In this document: positions 1 to 5,703 of the stretch, in pieces
Layout of the letters: the number at the start of each line of letters is the position of its first letter
Position numbering within the stretch: position 1 is the first letter of the stretch
NCBI GenBank assembly: GCA_014379785.1
Contig: JACMLD010000011.1
Location: forward strand, 1-11,104
DNA: 11,104 nt
Source: Chitinophagaceae bacterium
Lineage (GTDB): Bacteria; Bacteroidota; Bacteroidia; Chitinophagales; Chitinophagaceae
Reading direction: 5' to 3'
Position numbers and translations under genes: made by a program
Notes under the pieces: model-generated
The model's input: only the letters and a program-made list of their open reading frames with translations
Database searches by the model: none
What the model was told of the DNA's origin: nothing

Positions 1-653
1 ACCATGGCAGTTACGGATGCAATTTTTTCTTTCGTATACAAAGTCCGTATCTCCGCTGCAGCCTTTGCCAGATCATCTGCATAAGGCAGCAGCACATGAT
101 CTTTTATTTGCGAAAAAGGTCGACGTGCATGTTCTTCCCAGTTGCTCCAGGAATGATGAAAGTACAATGCAGCCCCATGGTCAATCAGCCACAATTCTTT
201 TTTCCAGATCAGCATATTCGTATTGCGTGCGGTGCGATCAACATTTGTAATGAGACTGTCCAGCGCCACGATTTTTGATGCCGTCATGGAATCTACTTTA
301 GACACGACGGGGTCAAAAGAAATGGCACCCGACAAATAATGAAGTGCCAGGTTGAGTCCAACACTCGCCTTCAGCAAATCCTGAATTTCTTCATCGGGCT
401 CCGAACGGCCAAAAGCAGTGTCGAGACTGGCAAAAACAATCTCGGGGATTTTTAACCCCAGCATCCTGGCCATTTCGCCGCAGATAAGTTCAGCAATCAG
501 GGATCTTACTCCCTGTCCCGCCCCGCGAAATTTGAGGACATACATAAAGCCATCATCCGCCTCTACGATGGCCGGCAGTGAGCCGCCTTCGCGCAGCGGG
601 GTGATATATCGGGTCACGCCGACCTGCCTGAGCTGAGAATCTTTTTCATCCAT
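1..653 (-). CDS. HipA-like kinase (HipA_2 type), 3' end outside window
   Basis: This leftward gene starts at an ATG at 653-651 and is still open at base 1, giving 217 visible residues. The predicted protein begins MDEKDSQLRQVGVTRYITPL. It has an ATP-site lysine in YVLKFRG (about Lys41), a catalytic-loop-like NVDRTARNTNM (Asp139, Asn144) and a metal-binding-like IDHG (Asp158). These are the landmarks of small HipA-related kinases common in Bacteroidota, which I recall as roughly 250-270 residues, so the missing C-terminus is probably a few dozen residues. There is no HipB-like antitoxin gene beside it in the window, so a toxin-antitoxin role is not supported. The substrate is unknown. It is transcribed divergently from the DUF1801 gene across a 92-bp gap. 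The family call is fairly secure; the biological role is not known. Confidence 0.82.
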   Translation of the reverse strand, partial: MDEKDSQLRQVGVTRYITPLREGGSLPAIVEADDGFMYVLKFRGAGQGVRSLIAELICGEMARMLGLKIPEIVFASLDTAFGRSEPDEEIQDLLKASVGLNLALHYLSGAISFDPVVSKVDSMTASKIVALDSLITNVDRTARNTNMLIWKKELWLIDHGAALYFHHSWSNWEEHARRPFSQIKDHVLLPYADDLAKAAAEIRTLYTKEKIASVTAM

Positions 654-745
654 AGTACTTGATCTGATCGCTTTAAAATTAGACAATGTTTTTAGAATTA
701 AGATTTACCTTAGGTTTCACTTTGTTTTCAATCAAAACACAGCAC

Positions 746-1213
746 ATGCACTCCAAAGCAGTTTCACCAAAAGAGTACATCGAAAGGCTTCCTGAAGACA
801 GGAAAAAAGTGATTTCTGACTTGCGTGATACCATTAATAAAAACCTGCCGAAAGGATTCAAAGAGCAAATGAGTTACGGCATGATAGGCTGGGTGGTACC
901 GCATACTTTGTATCCGGCGGGATACCACGTTACACCCACGGACCCTTTGCCGTTTATATGTGTCGCCTCACAAAAAAACCATATCGCTGTTTACCATTCG
1001 GCCGTGTATGCTGATCCGAAACTCAATGAATGGTTTACCAGTGAATATGCAAAACAGGTAAAAACAAAACTGGATATGGGAAAAAGTTGTATCCGCTTTA
1101 AAAATCCGCAGCATGTGCCGGTCGATTTGATCGGAAAACTGGCATCGAAAATCACACCGCAACAATGGATAACCATGTATGAAAACGGCAGACAATCCAA
1201 TGCGAAAAAATGA
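746..1213 (+). CDS. DUF1801 domain protein
   Basis: The predicted protein has 155 residues. It is recognised as DUF1801 by an N-terminal helical stretch SPKEYIERLPEDRKK, a central GMIGWVVPHTLYPAGYH segment, a LPFICVASQKNHIAVYHS strand pair and the C-terminal KSCIRFKNPQHVPVDLIGKL. No enzymatic activity is established for this subgroup. Some DUF1801 proteins (Bacillus Fra/YdhG) are frataxin-like iron chaperones, but this protein belongs to a longer variety and that role should not be transferred. An in-frame ATG at 686 would add 20 residues. I prefer 746 because the family homology starts right after it and the extra residues look like untranslated A/T-rich leader. Weak TAnnTTTG-like strings near 711-724 could be its promoter, but none is convincing. 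The stop overlaps the start of the next gene (ATGA), so the two are probably co-translated. Confidence 0.8.
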   Translation: MHSKAVSPKEYIERLPEDRKKVISDLRDTINKNLPKGFKEQMSYGMIGWVVPHTLYPAGYHVTPTDPLPFICVASQKNHIAVYHSAVYADPKLNEWFTSEYAKQVKTKLDMGKSCIRFKNPQHVPVDLIGKLASKITPQQWITMYENGRQSNAKK

Positions 1214-1743
1214 GTAATAAAAAAAAGCTGCTCGCCATCTCCGGCAGCACCAGGGAAAAATCTTCAAATCTGCTGATTATACAGGCCATTGCCAAACTGA
1301 TGCCTGAGGACGCCGAACTTGAGCAGTCAAATGGAATTGATACCCTGCCGCATTTCAATCCTGATATCGACTATGACAATCCTCCGCAGGCTGTCACCGA
1401 TTTTCGTGATCAGATTCAACTCGCAGATGCCATTCTGATTTGTACACCCGAATATGCCATGGGTGCACCCGGGTCCTTGAAAAATGCACTGGACTGGCTG
1501 GTCTCTTCATCCAGTTTCTCTAAAAAACCCGTAGCGCTGATAACAGCATCTTTATCCGGACACAAAGCCCATGCTTCTCTGCTTGAAACCCTAAAAATGA
1601 TCGATTCTGATATAGATGAATCCACCAGCCTGCTGATCTCTTTTATAAAGACAAAAGTCAATGAACAGGCGGTCATCACTGATGCTGAGGCGCTCGCTGC
1701 TGTGAAGTCCGTGCTGGCACAACTTTTCACTAAGATTAAATAA
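1210..1743 (+). CDS. NAD(P)H-dependent FMN reductase-like flavoprotein
   Basis: The predicted protein has 177 residues with a flavodoxin-like fold. The FMN phosphate-binding loop is GSTREKSSN at residues 12-20. The isoalloxazine-binding signature TPEYAMGAPGSLKNALDWL lies at 79-97. These place it in the NADPH-dependent FMN reductase family, cytosolic enzymes that use NAD(P)H to reduce FMN, quinones, azo dyes or metals. The length is normal for the family. It overlaps the upstream DUF1801 gene by four bases (ATGA), which suggests translational coupling. A 190-bp gap separates it from cysH, and the sulfur operon appears to have its own promoter, so a role in sulfur metabolism is not shown. Some family members supply reduced FMN to sulfonate monooxygenases, but no such oxygenase is in the window. 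The physiological electron acceptor is unknown. Confidence 0.88.
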   Translation: MSNKKKLLAISGSTREKSSNLLIIQAIAKLMPEDAELEQSNGIDTLPHFNPDIDYDNPPQAVTDFRDQIQLADAILICTPEYAMGAPGSLKNALDWLVSSSSFSKKPVALITASLSGHKAHASLLETLKMIDSDIDESTSLLISFIKTKVNEQAVITDAEALAAVKSVLAQLFTKIK

Positions 1744-1775
1744 CGACTGTTAGTTTGTTTTTATAATTCGCTGTT

Positions 1776-1797
1776 AAGTCTACAAATCTGGTAGAAA
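1776..1797 (+). promoter_or_regulatory. candidate operator 1 of the cys operon
   Basis: An imperfect dyad with core CTACAAATCTGGTAG (1780-1794). The outer arms TCTAC and GTAGA are perfect inverted repeats separated by 7 bp. The 22-bp site matches the reverse complement of operator 2 (1830-1851) at 16 of 22 positions, including eight in a row (AAGTCTAC). It lies just upstream of the candidate -33 region. The binding protein is unknown. An Rrf2-family regulator (CymR/IscR type) would be a natural guess for a sulfur operon, but this is only inference. Confidence 0.5.
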
Positions 1798-1799
1798 TA

Positions 1800-1831
1800 T
1801 TTTCCCTCTTCGCCCTGAAAGGCTATCTTTA
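1800..1831 (+). promoter_or_regulatory. candidate promoter of the cys operon
   Basis: TATCTTTA at 1824-1831 differs from the Bacteroidota -7 consensus TAnnTTTG only in its last base. A T-run (TTTT, 1800-1803) lies 20 bp upstream, at about the distance expected for the -33 element, although it lacks the usual G. Transcription would start near 1836-1838, inside operator 2 and about 20 nt before the small upstream ORF. No better promoter match was seen in the 190-bp gap. Confidence 0.42.
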
Positions 1832-1851
1832 CCTATCAAATCAGTAGACTT
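1830..1851 (-). promoter_or_regulatory. candidate operator 2 of the cys operon
   Basis: This is the inverted partner of operator 1. The core CTATCAAATCAGTAG (1833-1847) has the same CTA-N9-TAG layout, and its reverse strand begins AAGTCTAC as operator 1 does. The centres of the two cores (1787 and 1840) are 53 bp apart, close to five helical turns. Operator 2 overlaps the end of the -7 element and the predicted transcription start, where a bound protein would block transcription. Confidence 0.5.
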
Positions 1852-1855
1852 CTAG

Positions 1856-1906
1856 ATGACAAATCTGCTCCATATTAAATGTTTTCCCCGTTGTAGCCGC
1901 CAGTAG
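1856..1906 (+). CDS. candidate cysteine-containing leader peptide (upstream ORF)
   Basis: A 16-codon ORF in the leader of the sulfate assimilation operon encodes MTNLLHIKCFPRCSRQ and ends with TAG. An in-frame TAG directly precedes the ATG, so the ORF is bounded exactly. It contains two TGT cysteine codons, at codons 9 and 13. It begins about 20 nt after the predicted transcription start and ends 27 nt before the cysH ATG. Cysteine-rich leader peptides that sense cysteine supply by ribosome stalling are known upstream of sulfur genes in Actinobacteria, so the position is suggestive. I see no clear terminator/antiterminator hairpin pair downstream. Any control would need another mechanism, such as re-initiation or masking of the cysH start. 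A random ORF of this length is not rare, so the call is tentative. Confidence 0.38.
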   Translation: MTNLLHIKCFPRCSRQ

Positions 1907-1910
1907 CCGC
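1893..1910 (+). repeat. tandem 8-bp repeat in the cysH leader
   Basis: GTAGCCGC occurs at 1893-1900 and again at 1903-1910, a 10-bp period. The first copy overlaps the second Cys codon of the small upstream ORF, and the second copy starts in its final Gln codon and spans its stop. The segment is markedly more GC-rich than the A/T-rich leader around it. Its function is unknown. Confidence 0.6.
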
Positions 1911-1933
1911 TGCCCATTCCATTTTCATATTTA

Positions 1934-2683
1934 ATGCAACACGTAGAAATGAACCCAAGGGAAAAAACACAGGAATTACTCTATAAACTAGATGGACTTA
2001 CACCTTCAGATGCTATTGCATGGCTGGCCGCAGAATACCCCGGCGAGGTGACATTCTCCTCCAGCTTCAGTTATGAGGACCAGGTCATCACGCACGACAT
2101 TCTTTCAAACAATCTTCCCGTCTCGATTTTCACACTTGACACCGGGAGGCTGTTTGCCGAAACCTATTCTGTCTGGAGCAGCACCAACAACCGCTACCAG
2201 ACAAATATCAAAGCCTATTATCCAAACAACGAAGCCATAGAATCTTTTGTAGCGCACAACGGACCAAATGCATTCTACGATTCAGTGGAACTCAGAAAAT
2301 CCTGCTGCGGTATCAGAAAAGTTGAACCCCTGAAAAGAGCATTGAAGGGAAATAAAATCTGGATTACCGGACTGCGCGCCGAACATTCGGCAGCAAGAAA
2401 AGATCTCTCCATGATAGAATGGGACGAGAGCAACCAGGTAATAAAATTTCATCCTATTCTGCACTGGACAACGGAACAGACAAAAGAATACATCAGAAAA
2501 AACAATATCCCATACAACCCCCTGCACGACAAGGGCTTTGTCAGCATAGGCTGCGCCCCTTGTACAAGGGCGGTAAGAGAAGGCGAAGACTTTCGCGCAG
2601 GAAGATGGTGGTGGGAAGACGCCGACAAAAAAGAATGCGGTCTGCATGTGCATGAAGCACCGGCCGTGAGTGGAAACGTATAA
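1934..2683 (+). CDS. cysH: assimilatory APS reductase (thioredoxin/glutathione-linked)
   Basis: The predicted protein has 249 residues. It reduces a sulfonucleotide to sulfite and belongs to the PAPS/APS reductase family with a PP-loop-like fold. Nucleotide-site segments are SSSFSYEDQ (42-50) and LDTGR (68-72). Two features separate APS reductases from PAPS reductases: RKSCCGIRKVEPL (Cys124, Cys125) and GCAPCT (Cys207, Cys210). Together these supply the four [4Fe-4S] ligands. The C-terminal KECGLH (Cys235) carries the catalytic cysteine that forms the thiosulfonate intermediate. APS is therefore the likely substrate (EC 1.8.4.10), in agreement with the lack of an APS kinase gene in the operon. 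Translation is annotated from the ATG at 1934; the ATG at 1949 (MNPREKTQELL) is an alternative. First gene of the operon, with 13 bp before cysD. Confidence 0.93.
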   Translation: MQHVEMNPREKTQELLYKLDGLTPSDAIAWLAAEYPGEVTFSSSFSYEDQVITHDILSNNLPVSIFTLDTGRLFAETYSVWSSTNNRYQTNIKAYYPNNEAIESFVAHNGPNAFYDSVELRKSCCGIRKVEPLKRALKGNKIWITGLRAEHSAARKDLSMIEWDESNQVIKFHPILHWTTEQTKEYIRKNNIPYNPLHDKGFVSIGCAPCTRAVREGEDFRAGRWWWEDADKKECGLHVHEAPAVSGNV

Positions 2684-2696
2684 ACGAAAATCAACG

Positions 2697-3605
2697 ATGC
2701 AGAAATACAAATTGGATTATTTGGATCAGCTGGAGTCAGAAGCCATCCACATCTTCAGAGAAGTGGCAGGCCAGTTCGAACGCCCGGCATTGCTGTTTTC
2801 AGGTGGAAAGGATTCCATCACACTTGTTCATCTTGCCCTCAAAGCATTCAGACCCGGAAAATTCCCTTTTCCCCTGGTCCATATCGATACCGGTCACAAT
2901 TTTCAGGAGGCACTCGACTACCGGGATGCGATGGCAGAAAGAATCGGTGAGAAACTCATCGTAAGAAAAGTTGAAGACACCATCCGCGAAAAAAGACTGA
3001 CAGAACCAAAAGGAAAATTCGCCAGCAGAAATGCGCTCCAGACCTTCACCCTGCTCGATACCATTGAAGAATTCAAATTCGACGCATGCATCGGTGGTGC
3101 AAGACGCGACGAAGAAAAAGCCCGCGCAAAAGAAAGAATATTTTCTGTTCGTGATGAATTTGGTCAGTGGAACCCAAAACTGCAAAGACCGGAACTCTGG
3201 AACACCTACAACGGCAGAATTCACAAAGGTGAAAATGTAAGAGTGTTTCCTATCAGCAACTGGACAGAGCTGGATGTTTGGAATTATATCCGCAGGGAAA
3301 AAATTGATCTGCCATCCATTTATTATTCGCATGAGCGAAAAGTTCTGGAGCACGAGGGCCAACTGGTTGCCATGTCAGAATTCATCAATCTCGAGCCATC
3401 AGATACCGTTATCACAAAAAGAGTGAGATACCGCACAGTGGGCGATATGACATGTACTGCTGCGGTGGAATCGACTGCCTCAAATATCGATGATATCATT
3501 TCTGAAATCATTGCAACAAAAACAAGCGAACGCGGTGAGACAAGAATTGACGACAAAGTGAGCGAAGCTGCAATGGAAGACAGAAAAAAGAACGGATACT
3601 TTTAA
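2697..3605 (+). CDS. cysD: sulfate adenylyltransferase subunit 2
   Basis: This is the catalytic subunit of heterodimeric ATP sulfurylase, which makes APS and pyrophosphate from sulfate and ATP with help from the CysN GTPase. The predicted protein has 302 residues, the same length as E. coli CysD. The PP-loop is LLFSGGKDS with SGGKDS at 35-40. The conserved CIGGARRDEEKARAKERIFS lies at 131-150, and WNPKLQRPELWNTYNGR follows. The C-terminus EDRKKNGYF is typical. An in-frame ATG at 2670 would overlap the end of cysH and add nine unrelated residues. I chose 2697 (MQKYKLDYLDQLESEAIHIF) because it matches the family N-terminus. It lies 13 bp after cysH and 18 bp before cysN, so it is certainly co-transcribed with them. 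Confidence 0.97.
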   Translation: MQKYKLDYLDQLESEAIHIFREVAGQFERPALLFSGGKDSITLVHLALKAFRPGKFPFPLVHIDTGHNFQEALDYRDAMAERIGEKLIVRKVEDTIREKRLTEPKGKFASRNALQTFTLLDTIEEFKFDACIGGARRDEEKARAKERIFSVRDEFGQWNPKLQRPELWNTYNGRIHKGENVRVFPISNWTELDVWNYIRREKIDLPSIYYSHERKVLEHEGQLVAMSEFINLEPSDTVITKRVRYRTVGDMTCTAAVESTASNIDDIISEIIATKTSERGETRIDDKVSEAAMEDRKKNGYF

Positions 3606-3623
3606 CGAAAACAAAAATCTCTG

Positions 3624-4865
3624 ATGGATATTTTAAGATTTATTACAGCTGGAAGTGTGGACGATGGTAAGAGTACACTCATCGGAAGACTTTTGTACGA
3701 CAGCAAGTCAATCCTCATCGATCAGCTGGAAGCGATCGAAAAGCAAAGTCGAAATCGCGAAGACGGCGAAATAGACCTGGCGCTGCTTACAGACGGTCTT
3801 CGTGCCGAAAGGGAACAGGGTATCACGATTGACGTGGCCTATAAATACTTCACTACACCCAAAAGAAAGTTCATCATCGCCGATGCGCCCGGCCATATCC
3901 AGTACACACGCAATATGGTGACCGGTGCATCCAACTCGGACCTGGTAGTCATTCTTGTGGATGCAAGAAACGGCGTGGTGGAGCAAACAAGACGGCACTC
4001 CATTATAGCATCGCTGCTCAATCTGCCACAGGTGGTAGTGGCGATCAACAAAATGGACCTGGTCGGTTACTCCAGAGATGTCTATAATAATATTGTGATC
4101 GATTATTCTTCCGTCGCCAATTCACTTGGATTGAAAAATGTGACTTATATACCCATCAGCGCACTCAATGGCGATAATATCGTTGACAAGTCAGAGGCGC
4201 TGGACTGGTACGATGGTCCCTCCATGCTCGAACTCCTCGAAACCGTTGAAGTGACCCAGGATGTGAATCTCGCTGACGCCAGATTTCCCGTGCAGTATGT
4301 AATCCGTCCGCAGACTGAGGAACACCATGACTATCGCGGCTACGCCGGTAAGGTCATCAGCGGTATCTATCGAAAAGGTGATAAGGTGCTTGTGCAGCCC
4401 TCAGGCCACGCGAGTTCCATTCGCGCCATCGAATCCGGAGGTGTAGAAATAGAAGAAGCTTTCGCTCCGCAGAGCGTGGTTTTACATCTGAAAGACGATG
4501 TAGACATCAGCCGCGGAGACGTGATTGTGCGCGACGACAACCCGCCTTCTGTTTCACAGGATCTCGAAGCCGTAGTATGCTGGATGGATAGCAAACCTCT
4601 CGCAGCGGGTGACAAATTTTTACTGCAGATAAACAGCCGAGTGGTAAAAGCGATTGTAAAAGAAATCGAATACAGGATAAATGTGAATTCGCTGCAGAAT
4701 GAACCGGCACCGGGTTCTGTTTCATTGAATGATGTAGTGAAAGTAAAAATCAGAACTGCCCAACCTGTGGTATTTGATAAATACAGACAGCTCCGCGCAA
4801 ATGGCGGTGCCATTCTGATTGATGAAACCAGCAATGTCACCGTAGGTGCCTGCATGATCGCATAA
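3624..4865 (+). CDS. cysN: sulfate adenylyltransferase subunit 1 (GTPase)
   Basis: This is the GTP-hydrolysing regulatory subunit of ATP sulfurylase; GTP hydrolysis drives APS formation by CysD. It is an EF-Tu-like GTPase of 413 residues. The P-loop is GSVDDGKS (10-17), the switch I region includes REQGITID (63-70), the G3 motif is DAPGH (87-91), and the G4 motif is NKMD (142-145). Beta-barrel domains follow from about residue 215 to the end. The protein is shorter than E. coli CysN (475 residues). It has no C-terminal APS kinase domain as found in NodQ/CysNC fusions, so the complex stops at APS. Only 10 bp separate it from the methyltransferase gene. Confidence 0.97.
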   Translation: MDILRFITAGSVDDGKSTLIGRLLYDSKSILIDQLEAIEKQSRNREDGEIDLALLTDGLRAEREQGITIDVAYKYFTTPKRKFIIADAPGHIQYTRNMVTGASNSDLVVILVDARNGVVEQTRRHSIIASLLNLPQVVVAINKMDLVGYSRDVYNNIVIDYSSVANSLGLKNVTYIPISALNGDNIVDKSEALDWYDGPSMLELLETVEVTQDVNLADARFPVQYVIRPQTEEHHDYRGYAGKVISGIYRKGDKVLVQPSGHASSIRAIESGGVEIEEAFAPQSVVLHLKDDVDISRGDVIVRDDNPPSVSQDLEAVVCWMDSKPLAAGDKFLLQINSRVVKAIVKEIEYRINVNSLQNEPAPGSVSLNDVVKVKIRTAQPVVFDKYRQLRANGGAILIDETSNVTVGACMIA

Positions 4866-4875
4866 AATAAAAGAA

Positions 4876-5703
4876 ATGAGTCTCAGACCAGTAAATAATG
4901 GCAGAGTGATATTGGCGGGTGCAGGACCGGGCGATCCGGAATTGCTCACGATAAAAACTGTGCGTTATCTCGGTCGCGCCGACGTTGTACTGACTGACCG
5001 GCTGGTAAGCCAGGAAATTCTGGATGAATATGTAAGTCCGAATGCCGAAGTGGTCCACGTGGGCAAGCAATGCAGACGGGGCATCTCGACACCGCAGATG
5101 ACCATCAATGAACTGATGGTGATGTATGCAAAACAGGGAAAGCTGGTAGTGAGATTGAAAGGTGGGGATGTCTCTCTGTTTTCAAATATACTCGACGAGT
5201 TGCAGGTGCTTTCTGAAAATGATATTCCTTACGAAATCATTCCCGGCGTTACGGCTGCTCTCGGCGCAGCTGCTTACGCAGGAATACCACTCACCGCCAG
5301 GGATTATTCCACCGGTGTGCGGATCCTGACAAGTTATAAATCTGATATCGTATCGGATGAATATTGGAAAGAACTTGCAAAAACGGACGATACACTGGTT
5401 TTTTATATGTCGTCCGAAACACTCGGCACGGTTGTAGAAAAATTGGTGGGCAATGGCATCAGTGAATCGAAACTGCTCGCAGTTGTTGAGCAGGCCACCA
5501 CTCCGATGCAGCACGTACATATCTGCAACTTATATCATTACGAAGAAGAACTCGGCGCGATAAATTTTATTTCGCCTTCACTCGTAATCATCGGAAAGGT
5601 TGTGTCACTTCACAAAGAATATGCGTGGCTGAAGGAAGGTGACAGCAGGGAGTACTATTTCAAACCGCTAGAATCAAAGAGTAAATATGTTAGCAGCAAA
5701 TAA
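4876..5703 (+). CDS. cobA: uroporphyrinogen-III C-methyltransferase (SUMT)
   Basis: The predicted protein has 275 residues. It methylates uroporphyrinogen III twice with S-adenosylmethionine to give precorrin-2, the first committed step of siroheme synthesis. Family motifs are GAGPGDPELLT (15-25), DRLVS (41-45), RLKGGD (93-98), PGVTAALGAAAYAGIPLTAR (123-142), the SAM-site FYMSSE (176-181) and the late PSLVIIGKVV (234-243). After RLKGGD the sequence reads VSLFSNILDE rather than the PFVFGRGGEE common in proteobacterial enzymes. I recall this form as usual in Bacteroidota, so I do not treat it as a defect. The dehydrogenase/chelatase partner is not fused here, as it is in enterobacterial CysG, but lies three genes downstream. 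The 3' end overlaps cysJ by 17 bp. Confidence 0.95.
   Translation: MSLRPVNNGRVILAGAGPGDPELLTIKTVRYLGRADVVLTDRLVSQEILDEYVSPNAEVVHVGKQCRRGISTPQMTINELMVMYAKQGKLVVRLKGGDVSLFSNILDELQVLSENDIPYEIIPGVTAALGAAAYAGIPLTARDYSTGVRILTSYKSDIVSDEYWKELAKTDDTLVFYMSSETLGTVVEKLVGNGISESKLLAVVEQATTPMQHVHICNLYHYEEELGAINFISPSLVIIGKVVSLHKEYAWLKEGDSREYYFKPLESKSKYVSSK

Noticed and set aside
1744..1775. Terminator after the FMN reductase gene
   Set aside because: T-rich stretches are present but no GC-containing hairpin precedes them.
1860..1867. Third operator copy (CAAATCTG)
   Set aside because: Shares only the central ACAAATCTG with operator 1 and lacks both CTA/TAG arms; may be chance within the leader ORF.
1821..1908. 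Pairing of GGCTA (1821-1825) with TAGCC in the tandem repeat
   Set aside because: With the favoured promoter, GGCTA lies upstream of the transcription start and would not be in the RNA; five pairs is also little.
1836..1933. SAM riboswitch or classic attenuator in the cysH leader
   Set aside because: No SAM riboswitch core sequence recognised, and the leader is poor in G, giving no credible terminator or antiterminator stems.
2670..2696. Upstream in-frame ATG for cysD
   Set aside because: Overlaps the cysH 3' end; using 2697 gives the standard family N-terminus and exactly 302 residues.
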